64,000 bases of DNA from Consotaella aegiceratis. GTDB lineage: Bacteria; Pseudomonadota; Alphaproteobacteria; Rhizobiales; Rhizobiaceae. A model generated the notes under the pieces. It was not told the DNA's origin and did not search any database. It saw only the letters and a list, made by a program, of their open reading frames with translations. Positions 44,490 to 53,310 of this stretch are shown here, in pieces (the first letter of the stretch is position 1; every line of letters begins with the position of its first letter). The position numbers and the translations under genes are program-made. Location of the stretch: the NCBI RefSeq assembly GCF_036541425.1, contig NZ_JAZHFT010000024.1:1-64000 (forward strand). Direction: 5' to 3'.

Positions 44490-45365
44490 TTAGCCCCGGG
44501 TGCGCGCCATGCCTTCCTTGGCCGGCTGATAGTTCGGGTCGATCTGCGCGGCGCGAGCGTAGGATCGGAAGGCGCGGGTCTTGTCGCCCCGCCGCTCGTA
44601 GACCAGCGCCTGGTTGGTCCAGTATTCGGCGTTGTCGTCGTCGAGCTTCAGCGCCATGTTGAAGTCGGAGAAGGCGTTCTCTTCGTCGCCCAGCGCGAGA
44701 TAGGAGACGCCGCGGCCGGAATAGGGCTCCGGCGCCGTCGCCTGCAGCGAGATGGCGGTCGAGAAGTCCTCGATCGCCTGCTTGTGCTGTCCGTCCCGTT
44801 GGTAGAGCAGACCGCGGTTGTGATAGGCGCGCGGATCGGTGGTGTTGAGGGCGATCGCGCGATTGTAGTCGGTCAGAGCCTCCCGCGTGCGTCCCGCGAC
44901 CCGGTAGACGTTGCCGCGGCCGATATAGGCGGCGTCGTAATTCGGATTGATGCGTAGCGCGGCATCGTAATCCTTCACCGCGTTCAGAGGCTCGTTGGTC
45001 TGACGGTAGACGAGCGCGCGGTTGGCGTAGGCCTGATAGAAATTCGGATCGAGCGAGATCGCAGTGGTGAAATCTTCGATCGCCTTGTTGTACTCGCCGG
45101 CCTGTCCATAGGCCGTGCCACGGACATTATAGGCTTCCGGATCGCGAGGATTGGCGGCGACGGTCGCCGTCAGCGACGAAATGTTCTCTGCCGAACCCTG
45201 GGACTGATCCAGCCGAATCGCCTGGATGGCCGGGCCAGTGGACTGACAGGCGGTCGCCAGCAGGCCCAATCCGACGATGGCGACACCACGACGCAGGGCC
45301 GCCTTCCGCTCCAGTCCCGCAAAACGCTCGCGCGGGCCGCGCTGCACTGTCATGGTCAAAGCCAT
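44490..45365 (-). CDS. TPR-repeat lipoprotein
   Basis: A 291-residue protein with an N-terminal signal (RRGVAIVGLGLLATAC, lipobox LLATAC near residue 40) followed by about six tetratricopeptide repeats from residue 75 on (for example AYNVRGTAYGQAGEYNKAIE, AYANRALVYRQTNEPLNAVK, AYIGRGNVYRVAGRTREALT, AYHNRGLLYQRDGQHKQAIE). It resembles NlpI-type lipoproteins that act as adaptors in the cell envelope. The start is uncertain: the ATG at 45365 is only two bases from an AGGAG, and ATG 45353 is farther away. It is a single gene. Confidence 0.85.
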   Translation of the reverse strand: MALTMTVQRGPRERFAGLERKAALRRGVAIVGLGLLATACQSTGPAIQAIRLDQSQGSAENISSLTATVAANPRDPEAYNVRGTAYGQAGEYNKAIEDFTTAISLDPNFYQAYANRALVYRQTNEPLNAVKDYDAALRINPNYDAAYIGRGNVYRVAGRTREALTDYNRAIALNTTDPRAYHNRGLLYQRDGQHKQAIEDFSTAISLQATAPEPYSGRGVSYLALGDEENAFSDFNMALKLDDDNAEYWTNQALVYERRGDKTRAFRSYARAAQIDPNYQPAKEGMARTRG

Positions 45366-45531
45366 CGCTCCTCAATTCCCCTCGGATGTCCCTCGCCAAT
45401 TATCTGGCGCAGACATACCGTGCTGCCAGGGCGTGCGGCCTTTCCGGGCCGGCGGCACGGGCCTGACGGGCTCGCTCGCGCGTCCCTCGACATCAGCGCA
45501 GCTGCATCGTCCAGCCGCTAGGCTCCCATGC

Positions 45532-45560
45532 AAAAAGACGGCATCCCTACGGCTGCCGTC
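45532..45560 (-). terminator. Rho-independent terminator of rpsU
   Basis: On the minus strand a perfect 7-bp stem GACGGCA / TGCCGTC with a ten-base loop is followed by TTTTT, about 37 bp after the rpsU stop. Confidence 0.78.
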
Positions 45561-45596
45561 CTGCTCGTCGCTTTGTCGAGAGAATCGAGTCGATCG

Positions 45597-45824
45597 TCAG
45601 CGCGCGGTGCGTCCGCCGGACGTCAGGCCTTCGCGCTGGGCGCGCTTGCGGGCCAGCTTGCGCGCCCGGCGCACCGCCTCCGCCTTCTCACGCGCACGCT
45701 TCTCCGACGGCTTTTCATAGAAGTTGCGCATCTTCATTTCACGGAAGATGCCTTCGCGCTGCATCTTCTTCTTGAGCGCGCGAAGCGCCTGATCGACGTT
45801 GTTATCGCGAACGAGTACCTGCAC
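45597..45824 (-). CDS. rpsU: 30S ribosomal protein S21
   Basis: A 75-residue basic protein VQVLVRDNNVDQALRALKKK... with RKLARKRAQREG near the C-terminus, the standard alphaproteobacterial S21. The start is a GTG at 45824, because the family begins MQVLVRDNN; the frame is open upstream to 45866 but those residues are not part of S21. The ribosome site is poor. A terminator follows at 45532. The aldolase gene upstream is on the same strand, with a hairpin between them. Confidence 0.9.
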   Translation of the reverse strand: MQVLVRDNNVDQALRALKKKMQREGIFREMKMRNFYEKPSEKRAREKAEAVRRARKLARKRAQREGLTSGGRTAR

Positions 45825-45949
45825 CGAAAAGTCCGTTTCTCGTGTTGGATCGGATGAGGGGATCAATACAATAGCACTCGCGAAGGCAACGCCGCTCGCA
45901 AGTGGCGCCCCATTAACAGATCGAACCTGCTTTGTCGAGCCGGTGCTGT

Positions 45950-45982
45950 GGGGGACGTGCCGGCGTGTCCGGCACGTCCCCC
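45950..45982 (-). terminator. Perfect 14-bp hairpin between aldolase and rpsU
   Basis: Arms GGGGGACGTGCCGG and CCGGCACGTCCCCC are perfect inverted repeats with a five-base loop, 19 bp after the aldolase stop. There is no T-run on either strand, so it is probably a transcript-end stabiliser or Rho-type terminator. Confidence 0.55.
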
Positions 45983-46000
45983 ACGGAGCCCGATGGCCCG

Positions 46001-46915
46001 TTAGCTATAGACGTCGATGATCTCCTGGAGCAGCTTGAGCGCGTCTTCCTTCGGGCGTTGGAACGAGTTCCGGCCGATGATCGAGCCGTTTCCACCGCCC
46101 TCGCGGATACCGCGCGCCTCGTCGAGCAGTTCGTCGCGATTCTTTGCCGCGCCGCCGGAGAAGACGACGATGCGCTTTCCGTTGAAGGCGGCCTGCATGA
46201 TGTGGCGGACGCGATCGGCGGCCTCTGAAATCAGCACCTCGTGCTTGTTGTAGGACGACTTGGTGTCCTCGTGATCGACGTGCTCCGTCGGCAGCTTCAC
46301 CTTGATGATGGTCGCACCCATCAAGGCCGCCATGTGAGCCGCGTAGGCCACGACGTCGACGGCGGTCTCGCCTTCCTTGGTCACCTTGCCGCCGCGCGGA
46401 TAGGACCAGACGACCGTCATCAGGCCGCGCGACTTGGCTTCCAGGCTGATCTGCCGCAACTCCTCGATCATGTCGTAGGAGTGATCCGATCCGGGATAGA
46501 TCGTGAAGCCGACGCCGACGCAGCCGAGCCGCATGGCATCGGCCACGCTGGCGGTGACGGCCTGATCGTTGGCGCCCGAGGCCAGAAGATTGCCGCTGTT
46601 GACCTTGAGGATCAGCGGCACCTCGCCGGCGAAAGTATCGGCGCCTTGTTCCAGCAGGCCGAGTGGAGCGGCGTATCCCGAAACGCCGGCATCGATCGCC
46701 AGCTGGTAATGATAATGCGGATCGTAGGCCGGCGGGTTGGGGGCAAAACTGCGGACCGGGCCATGCTCGAAACCCTGGTCGACCGGCAAAATGACCAGGC
46801 GCCCGCTGCCGCCCAGGCGGCCGTGCATCAGAAGACGGGAAAGGTTGCTCTTCAGGCCCGGCGTTTCGCCCTCGTACCAGGACAGGATCTCGCGAACGGT
46901 TTCGGTTCTGTACAT
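46001..46915 (-). CDS. Class I fructose-bisphosphate aldolase, DhnA type
   Basis: A 304-residue DeoC/FbaB-family aldolase. LVILPVDQGFEHGPVRSFAPNPPAYDPHYHYQLAIDAGVSGYAAP near residue 40, LILKVNSGNL near 100, VWSYPRGG near 170, ATIIKVKLPTEHVDHED near 200 with the Schiff-base Lys and IVVFSGGAAKNRDELLDEARGIREGGGNGSIIGRNSFQRP near 245 with the phosphate loop are typical of the archaeal-type class I aldolase. It splits fructose-1,6-bisphosphate into triose phosphates. A GAGGGA lies before the ATG. It is divergent from a small membrane-protein gene. Confidence 0.9.
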   Translation of the reverse strand: MYRTETVREILSWYEGETPGLKSNLSRLLMHGRLGGSGRLVILPVDQGFEHGPVRSFAPNPPAYDPHYHYQLAIDAGVSGYAAPLGLLEQGADTFAGEVPLILKVNSGNLLASGANDQAVTASVADAMRLGCVGVGFTIYPGSDHSYDMIEELRQISLEAKSRGLMTVVWSYPRGGKVTKEGETAVDVVAYAAHMAALMGATIIKVKLPTEHVDHEDTKSSYNKHEVLISEAADRVRHIMQAAFNGKRIVVFSGGAAKNRDELLDEARGIREGGGNGSIIGRNSFQRPKEDALKLLQEIIDVYS

Positions 46916-47169
46916 GGTCCCTCGCGTTTGGTGCTTCGCTTTTCGAACGGCTGTTCGGTCGTACGTTCCACTTAATGGGGTCGCTATCCCTCTCGTCCAG
47001 ATGCTGCACCGCCGCGAAGGATATTAAAATCGGTTCAATCCGCCACGGTCCCGTTCCGCGACCGCCGATCGCCATCCGAGGGGCGAAACGGGCAGGTCGT
47101 CGGACCCTTCGCGGCGAACCAAAACCTTTCCCAAGCGTTAACCAGGATACCCACTCGAGGGAGGTCGAG

Positions 47170-47478
47170 ATGGACGACATCTATCGGTTTCCGGATGGCT
47201 TCGGCTGCGATCCGACGAGCGTCGGCGTGATGCGTGACGCAGCGGGCCAAAGCCACTCGATGACACGCCTTGCCGAGTTCAGTGTTTCGCCGTCGAGCAT
47301 GGCCGAGCTTCCCTCGGCGCAGGTGCATCTCGGCAGGCGCGGATTTCATCTCGACCCGGACAGGGCGACGGGTGCGGATGCGGCGAGCGAGCCCGAAATG
47401 CCGAGTGTCCTTCTGCCGCTGGCGGTCGCCGCGGGTTTTCTGATGATGACGATGGGCGTCTTCGGACAGATCTTCTAG
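47170..47478 (+). CDS. Small protein with C-terminal membrane helix
   Basis: A 102-residue protein of unknown function. It is hydrophilic for the first 75 residues (MDDIYRFPDGFGCDPTSVGV, then FSVSPSSMAELPSAQVHLG) and ends in one hydrophobic segment (SVLLPLAVAAGFLMMTMGVFG). A strong GGGAGG precedes the ATG, and the gene is followed by 139 bp before the ABC operon. No family is recognised. Good ribosome site and a clear tail anchor support it as a real gene. Confidence 0.6.
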   Translation: MDDIYRFPDGFGCDPTSVGVMRDAAGQSHSMTRLAEFSVSPSSMAELPSAQVHLGRRGFHLDPDRATGADAASEPEMPSVLLPLAVAAGFLMMTMGVFGQIF

Positions 47479-47617
47479 GCGCCTCTCGCAGCCTGCCGGA
47501 TGGTGATCGCATCGGCGGGGCTGGGCGGAAATCGCGCTTGGGACTCAACAAGAGTTCCTCATGCCCTAACTGGGCTACCAGACGCTCGACCTCAGTTCCC
47601 GCACCAAGGAGACCGTC

Positions 47618-49186
47618 TTGCTCAAAATTTTGCGCTCGACATTGGCTGGCTTGGCGATTGCGCTCATGGCCGCATTGCCTCCCGCCGCCCAGGCTCAGAC
47701 GCCGCCCAACGTCCTCGTTGTCGGCCAGATCGCGGAGCCGAAATCGCTGGATCCGCAAGCTGCGACCGCGAGCAACGATTTCCGCATTCTGGTCAACATG
47801 TACGATGGCCTGGTGCGGTTCAAACCGGGGACGCTGGAAGTCGAGCCAGCGCTTGCGAAGGACTGGACGATCTCCGACGACGGGCTCACCTACACCTTCC
47901 ACCTGCGTGAGGGCGTCAAGTTTCACGACGGCACGCCGTTCAATGCGGACGCGGTCAAATTCACCTTCGATCGGATGCTGAAGGAGGATCACCCCTTCCA
48001 CGACACCGGACCGTTTCCGCTGGCGTTCTTCTTCTCCGCCGTGGATAGCGTGACGGCGGTGGACGAGCACACCGTCGAGTTCAAGCTCAACGAGCCGTTC
48101 GCGCCCTTCCTGTCGAATTTGGCCTATCCCACCGGCCTGATCGTCTCGCCCGATGCGGTGAAGGAAGCCGGCAAGGACTTCGGCCGCGCGCCGGTCGGCA
48201 CAGGCCCGTTCAAGTTCGAGGAATGGCAGTCCAATTCGCGCGTCGTGGTCACGCGCAACGACGATTATTGGGATGCCGCGCCGTCGCTGGAAGCGGTGGT
48301 TTTCCGCCCGATCGCGGATGCCAATACGCGGGTGGCCGAAATGTTGTCGGGCGGGATCGACCTCATGGTCGAGGTGCCGCCGGACATGGTGAAGACGTTC
48401 CGCGACGATCCGAGCTTCCAGGTCTACGAAGCCGCAGGCCCGCATCTCTGGTTCCTGATCCTCAACACCAAGGAAGGCCCGTTCTCCGATAAGCGGGTGC
48501 GCCAGGCGGTCAATTACGCGATCAACAAGCAGGCGCTGGTCGACGATGTGCTGCAGGGCACGGCCGACGTCGCCGCCGGGCCGATTCCGCCTGCCTTCTC
48601 GTGGGCCAATGACGGCAGCGTCGAGCCCTATCCTTATGATCCGGATAAGGCCAAGGAGTTGATCCGCGAGGCCGGGGCCGAGGGCGCCAACCTGACGTTC
48701 TACGTGGCCGAGGGCGGCTCGGGGATGCTCGATCCGGTGGCGATGGCCACCGCCATCCAGGCCGACCTCAAGGCCGTCGGCCTCAACGCCAACATCCAAA
48801 CCTACGAGTGGAACACCTTTCTCTCCAACGTCAATCCGGGTCTCGAAGGCAAGGCCGACATGGCCGAAATGGCGTGGATGACCAACGATCCCGACACGCT
48901 GCCTTTCCTGACGCTGCGCAGCGAGGCGACGCCCGATCAGGGCGGCTTCAATTCAGGCTATTATTCAAACCCCGACGTGGACGACCTGCTCGACAAGGCG
49001 CGCCGCTCGACCGATCAGGGCGAACGCGCCAAGCTCTACAACCAGGTGCAGAAGATCGTTCACGACGACGCGCCCTGGGCCTTCATCGCGAACTGGAAGC
49101 AGAATGCCGTGGCGACCTCGGCTGTCCAGGGCTTCGAACTGGAGCCGTCCTTCCTGCTCCTGCTCGACGGCGTCACCAAAGGCTGA
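47618..49186 (+). CDS. Family-5 ABC solute-binding protein
   Basis: A 522-residue periplasmic protein with a signal peptide (MLKILRSTLAGLAIALMAAL, then PPAAQA). SBP_bac_5 blocks are QIAEPKSLDPQAATASNDFRILVNMYDGLVRF near residue 36, DWTISDDGLTYTFHLREGVKFHDGTPFNADAVKFTFDRM near 85, APVGTGPFKFEEWQ near 190 and KRVRQAVNYAINKQALVDDVL near 290. It binds a di- or oligopeptide-like (or other) ligand. The start is TTG at 47618, with AAGGAGA six bases before it. It is the first gene of the transport operon at 47618-53107. Confidence 0.9.
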   Translation: MLKILRSTLAGLAIALMAALPPAAQAQTPPNVLVVGQIAEPKSLDPQAATASNDFRILVNMYDGLVRFKPGTLEVEPALAKDWTISDDGLTYTFHLREGVKFHDGTPFNADAVKFTFDRMLKEDHPFHDTGPFPLAFFFSAVDSVTAVDEHTVEFKLNEPFAPFLSNLAYPTGLIVSPDAVKEAGKDFGRAPVGTGPFKFEEWQSNSRVVVTRNDDYWDAAPSLEAVVFRPIADANTRVAEMLSGGIDLMVEVPPDMVKTFRDDPSFQVYEAAGPHLWFLILNTKEGPFSDKRVRQAVNYAINKQALVDDVLQGTADVAAGPIPPAFSWANDGSVEPYPYDPDKAKELIREAGAEGANLTFYVAEGGSGMLDPVAMATAIQADLKAVGLNANIQTYEWNTFLSNVNPGLEGKADMAEMAWMTNDPDTLPFLTLRSEATPDQGGFNSGYYSNPDVDDLLDKARRSTDQGERAKLYNQVQKIVHDDAPWAFIANWKQNAVATSAVQGFELEPSFLLLLDGVTKG

Positions 49187-49247
49187 CCGAGACGGCCTGC
49201 CGCACGAATAACGGAGCGGCAGGCCGCGACACCGCGAAGGAAAGATC

Positions 49248-50192
49248 CTGCTCAGCTACATTCTCAAACGGTTGATCGCTGCGATCCCCGTCCTGTTCGG
49301 ACTGTCGATCATCGTCTTCCTGATCATCGCGATCATTCCCGGCGATCCGGCGACCGCCATTCTCGGCGCCTATGCGACGCCGGAGAATGTCGCCAAGCTC
49401 AACGCCGATCTCGGCCTCGACCGATCGCTGCCGGAGCAGTATCTCGCCTGGATATCCGGGGTGCTGCAAGGCGATTTCGGACGCTCCTACGCGCTCAACC
49501 GCCCGGTCATCGACGAGGTGCTGGAGCGCTTCCAGGCGACGCTGATCCTCGCGGGAGCGTCGTTGGTGCTCGCCTCGATCCTCGGCCTCGCCGCCGGCAT
49601 CGTCTCGGCCGTGCGCCAGTTCGGCTGGGCCGACCGGACGATCACCACGCTGGTTCTGATCGGGATTTCGGTGCCGTCATTCTGGCTCGGTCTGCTGCTG
49701 ATCCTGTTCTTCGCGGTCAAGATCAAGCTGTTTCCGGCCAGCGGCATGACGGCGATCTATGGCGGGGGAGGGGTCTCCGACATCCTGCACCATCTGGCGC
49801 TGCCGGCTTTCACGCTGGCGATCGTGGCCGCGGGCGTCATCGCGCGGCTGACGCGCACGGCAATGCTGGAGGTGCTGCGCCAGGATTATATCCGCACCGC
49901 GCGGGCCAAGGGACTGAGCGAGCGCCGGGTGATCTATCGCCATGCCTTCATGGCGGCGCTCGTCTCCGTCATCCCGGTGATCGGCATCCAGGCCGGCTTC
50001 GTGCTCGGCGGTGCGGTCTATGTGGAGACCGTGTTCCAGTGGCCGGGAATCGGCGCGATGCTGGTCAACGCCATCTCCCAGCGTGACATCCTGCTTGTCC
50101 AGGGCGGCGTTCTGGTGGTCGCGGCGTCCTACGTTCTCTTCAACCTCGCCGCCGACGTGGCGCAGGCGACGCTCGATCCGAGGCTGAAATGA
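49248..50192 (+). CDS. ABC transporter permease, DppB/OppB type; non-canonical start
   Basis: About 314 residues. After a LSYILKRLIAAIPVLFGLSIIVFLIIAIIPGDPA N-terminus, five further membrane helices follow, with the EAA loop VLRQDYIRTARAKGLSERRVIYRHAF near residue 210 that docks to the ATPase. DppB-type proteins normally begin M-L-S-Y-I-L-K-R-L. The first ATG-like codon of that kind is absent: the expected first codon is CTG at 49248, five to six bases after AAGGAAA. The first normal start, TTG at 49272, would lose eight residues. CTG (or the preceding ATC at 49245) is therefore the likely start. It overlaps the next gene by four bases (ATGA). Confidence 0.85.
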   Translation: MLSYILKRLIAAIPVLFGLSIIVFLIIAIIPGDPATAILGAYATPENVAKLNADLGLDRSLPEQYLAWISGVLQGDFGRSYALNRPVIDEVLERFQATLILAGASLVLASILGLAAGIVSAVRQFGWADRTITTLVLIGISVPSFWLGLLLILFFAVKIKLFPASGMTAIYGGGGVSDILHHLALPAFTLAIVAAGVIARLTRTAMLEVLRQDYIRTARAKGLSERRVIYRHAFMAALVSVIPVIGIQAGFVLGGAVYVETVFQWPGIGAMLVNAISQRDILLVQGGVLVVAASYVLFNLAADVAQATLDPRLK

Positions 50193-52126
50193 GCGTCGCG
50201 ACCATTCCGGCGAACGACGAATCCAGGCCATCAGCGCGACCGTCGTCGTTCTCGCTGCTTCTCAACAACCGGCTGGCGGCCGTCGGGCTGCTCGTGCTGG
50301 TCGTCGTCTGTCTCCTGGCGCTGCTGGCGCCGCTGCTGCCGCTCGCCGATCCGAACGTCACCGCGCCGGCCGACCGGCTGCAGCCTCTGGGTGCGGCCGG
50401 CCATCCGCTGGGAACCGATCATCTCGGGCGAGACGTGCTCTCGAGGCTCATCTGGGGCACGCGGGTGTCGCTGGCCGTCGGCGTCTCCGCCTCGCTGATC
50501 GCGGCCGTCCTGGGATCGGCGATCGGCCTTATTGCGGGCTATGCGGGCGGGCGCACCGATAATATCCTGATGCGCGGCATCGATATGCTGATGGCGTTTC
50601 CGTATATTCTGCTGGCGCTCGCCATCGTCGCCGCCCTCGGCCCGGGTCTGCTCAACGCGCTCTACGCCATCGCCGTGGTCAACATCCCGTTCTTCGCGCG
50701 CAACGTACGCGGCCTCGCCATCGGCCTCGCGCATCGGGAGTTCGTGGATGCGGCGCGCCTCTCCGGCAAGGGGCATGGCCGCATCGTCGCCACAGAGATC
50801 CTGCCCAACGTGCTGCCGGCAATCGTCATCACCATGTCGACGACGGTCGGTTGGATGATCCTGGAGACGGCCGGTCTCTCCTTCCTGGGGCTCGGCGCCC
50901 AGCCGCCGCAGGCCGATCTCGGCTCGATGCTGGGAGAAGGTCGCAAGCTGCTCTTCACCGCGCCGATGATCTCTCTCGTCCCGGGCCTGATGATCTTCGT
51001 GATCGTCATGAGCACCAATCTGCTCGGCGACGGCATCCGCGACGTGCTCGACCCGCGCCTGCGGTCCGGCGCGCTCGCCCGGCCGTCGGCCCGGACAGCG
51101 GTCGCGCGCGACCGCAAGCCGCCGGAGCGGGAATCGGACAGCCGACAGGCGGTGCTCGACGCGCGCGGGCTGCGGGTGGACTTTCGTATCGGATCGAACG
51201 TCCATGTCGCGGTCGGCGGGGTCGATCTGACGATCATGCCCGGCGAATGCCTGGGGCTGATCGGCGAGTCGGGCTCGGGCAAATCGGTGACGGCCATGTC
51301 GCTGACCGGACTCGTGCCTTCGCCGCCCGGCGTCATATCCGGCGGAGCGGTCCGCTTTGCCGGAGACGATCTGCTCGATGCGCCGCTGTCCAAGCTGTGG
51401 GCCTTGCGCGGCGGCGAGATCTCTCATGTGTTCCAGGATCCGCTGGCGACCTTGCATCCGCTGTTCACGGTCGGCGATCAGATCATCGAGGCGATCCAGG
51501 CGCATCAGCGGCTGTCCAAACGGCAGGCGGAGGAGCGCTGCCTGGAATTGCTGGACCTCGTGCGGATCCCCAATGCCGCCGAGCGCCGCCATGCCTTTCC
51601 GCACGAACTGTCGGGCGGCATGCGCCAGCGCGTTTCGATCGCCATGGCGCTTGCCAACGATCCGCGCCTCATCATCGCCGACGAACCGACGACGGCGCTG
51701 GACGTCACGGTGCAGGCCCAGGTGCTGCGGCTGATCGACGATCTGCGGCGGGAGAAAGAAACGGCGGTCCTCTTCATCACTCACGATTTCGGCGTGGTCT
51801 CGGAGATCTGCGACCGGGTGGCGGTGATGTATGCGGGCCGCATCGTGGAGGAGGGGCCGACGGACCAAGTGCTCAGCGCCCCGGCGCACCCCTATACGCG
51901 GATGCTGATCGACTGCGTGCCGGTGATCGGCCAGCCGGAGCGGCGCATGGAGGCGATCCCCGGCCGGCCGCCGGCCGCCGCCCGTTGGCCGGAGGGTTGT
52001 GCCTTCGCCGATCGATGTCCGCGCGCCGAGCCCGATTGCCAGGGTGGGGACATTGCGATGGCGCGGCAGCGCGAAGCGCAGAGGGCCCGCTGTCTCCATC
52101 CGCTGGCTGAAGGGGAGGCGCTCTAG
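50189..52126 (+). CDS. ABC transporter permease-ATPase fusion (DppC plus DppD)
   Basis: A 645-residue fusion. Residues 20-300 are a DppC-type permease: LAPLLPLADPN, GTDHLGRDVLSRLIWGTRVSLAVG near 90, EAA loop HREFVDAARLSGKGHGRIVATEILPNVL near 190. After a linker of about 30 residues (ARPSARTAVARDRKPPERES), residues 330-645 form a DppD-type ATPase: Walker A GESGSGKSVTAMS near 370, signature LSGGMRQRVSIAMAL near 490, Walker B LIIADEPTTALDV near 515 and the C-terminal oligopeptide motif with Cys (CAFADRCPRAEPDC). Fusion of these two components is uncommon but occurs in some oligopeptide systems. It is translationally coupled to both neighbours. Confidence 0.9.
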   Translation: MSVATIPANDESRPSARPSSFSLLLNNRLAAVGLLVLVVVCLLALLAPLLPLADPNVTAPADRLQPLGAAGHPLGTDHLGRDVLSRLIWGTRVSLAVGVSASLIAAVLGSAIGLIAGYAGGRTDNILMRGIDMLMAFPYILLALAIVAALGPGLLNALYAIAVVNIPFFARNVRGLAIGLAHREFVDAARLSGKGHGRIVATEILPNVLPAIVITMSTTVGWMILETAGLSFLGLGAQPPQADLGSMLGEGRKLLFTAPMISLVPGLMIFVIVMSTNLLGDGIRDVLDPRLRSGALARPSARTAVARDRKPPERESDSRQAVLDARGLRVDFRIGSNVHVAVGGVDLTIMPGECLGLIGESGSGKSVTAMSLTGLVPSPPGVISGGAVRFAGDDLLDAPLSKLWALRGGEISHVFQDPLATLHPLFTVGDQIIEAIQAHQRLSKRQAEERCLELLDLVRIPNAAERRHAFPHELSGGMRQRVSIAMALANDPRLIIADEPTTALDVTVQAQVLRLIDDLRREKETAVLFITHDFGVVSEICDRVAVMYAGRIVEEGPTDQVLSAPAHPYTRMLIDCVPVIGQPERRMEAIPGRPPAAARWPEGCAFADRCPRAEPDCQGGDIAMARQREAQRARCLHPLAEGEAL

Positions 52127-53107
52127 ATGGCCGCGCTGATGGAAGTCCGCGCACTCGAACGCACCTTCGGCGGCGGACGTACCTGGCTCGGCCGGGAGAA
52201 GCCGAAGCTCACCGCCGTGCGCACGCTCTCGCTCGACCTCAAGCGAGGCGAGACGCTCGGCATCGTCGGCGAGTCCGGCTGCGGCAAGTCGACGCTCGCG
52301 CGCATGCTGGTGGGGCTCGACCGACCGACGGCGGGCTCGATCCGCCTCGACGGCGAAGACCTGACGCAAGGCGGCGCCCGCGCGCTGGCGCGACGGCTGC
52401 AATATGTCTTTCAGGATCCGGTCTCGTCGCTCAATCCGCGAATGCGCATCAAGGCGATCCTCGAAGCGCCGATGCGCCATCTGCTCGGTTATGATGCGGC
52501 GACGCGCACAGCCAAGCTCGACGAGTTGCTGGAGGCGGTGAACCTGCGCCCGGAATTCCTGGAGCGCTATCCGCACGAATTCTCCGGCGGCCAGGCCCAG
52601 CGGATCGCGGTGGCGCGTGCCCTCGCCGCCGAGCCGGAAATCCTGGTTCTCGACGAGCCCGTCTCGGCGCTCGACGTCTCGGTGCAGGCGCAGGTGCTCA
52701 ATCTGCTCGACCGCCTGAAAGCCGAGCGGGACCTCACCTATGTCTTCATCAGCCATGACCTGGCCGTGGTGGAGAGCGTCGCGACGCGCGTCGCCGTCAT
52801 GTATTTCGGCGCGCTCGTGGAGGAAGGCCCGACACGGCCATTGTTTCGCGAGCCCTTGCATCCCTACACGCGGCTTCTGCTCGATTCCGCGCCGGTGCCG
52901 GGACGCCGGCATATTGCGGCAGGCCAAGACTCCGGCGAGCTGCCGAACCCTTACGCTCCGCCGCCCGGCTGTGCCTTCGCGCCGCGCTGTCCGCGCGCCC
53001 AGGCTGACTGCACGGACAGGTCGCCGGCCCTCGACATGGCCGAGCGCGGTGCGGACCACCACGCGGCCTGCTTTCACCCGCTGCCGGCCGCGCAAAGCCG
53101 GGGCTGA
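52127..53107 (+). CDS. ABC transporter ATPase, DppF/OppF type
   Basis: A 326-residue ATPase: Walker A GESGCGKSTLARM near residue 48, Q-loop YVFQDPVSSLNPRM near 98, signature FSGGQAQRIAVARALA near 160, Walker B ILVLDEPVSALDVS near 182 and H-loop ISHDLAVV near 212. A C-terminal extension with Cys (CAFAPRCPRAQADC) is typical of peptide systems. The ATG directly follows the stop of the fusion gene. This is the last gene of the operon; the system is thus SBP, permease B, permease C-ATPase D and ATPase F. Confidence 0.92.
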   Translation: MAALMEVRALERTFGGGRTWLGREKPKLTAVRTLSLDLKRGETLGIVGESGCGKSTLARMLVGLDRPTAGSIRLDGEDLTQGGARALARRLQYVFQDPVSSLNPRMRIKAILEAPMRHLLGYDAATRTAKLDELLEAVNLRPEFLERYPHEFSGGQAQRIAVARALAAEPEILVLDEPVSALDVSVQAQVLNLLDRLKAERDLTYVFISHDLAVVESVATRVAVMYFGALVEEGPTRPLFREPLHPYTRLLLDSAPVPGRRHIAAGQDSGELPNPYAPPPGCAFAPRCPRAQADCTDRSPALDMAERGADHHAACFHPLPAAQSRG

Positions 53108-53219
53108 CCACGGCGCGCCGGCGTCGCTGCACCATCGGTGCCGGCCATCTTGTGCAAGCGCGGTGCTTTGCTAGCGTGATGAGATGAGCTGCGCTCATCA
53201 TCCCGCTCTATTCTCCGGT

Positions 53220-53273
53220 TTTTGCATGATCTTTTCCGAAAACCGGTTCCCACTTTTCGGGATCATGCTCTAG
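53220..53273. repeat. Rhizobiales palindromic intergenic repeat
   Basis: Outer arms GCATGATC and GATCATGC, inner arms CCGAAAA and TTTTCGG, loop CCGGTTCCCAC and a CTCTAG tail form an imperfect hairpin of 45 nt. From memory this sequence recurs many times between genes in Rhizobiales genomes as a REP-like element. Only one full copy lies in this window. Its 3' tail CATGCTCTAG recurs once upstream of eda (16309-16318). Confidence 0.78.
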
Positions 53274-53310
53274 GCTGACGGTTTCGGCTTCCCAACGAAA
53301 GGTCCTGCCC

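Noticed and set aside
50231..53095. A 954-codon open frame on the minus strand opposite the ABC genes
   Set aside because: It is a mirror frame of high-GC coding DNA. The plus strand holds clear ABC permease and ATPase motifs, and the antisense product has Arg/His/Ala-rich sequence without motifs.
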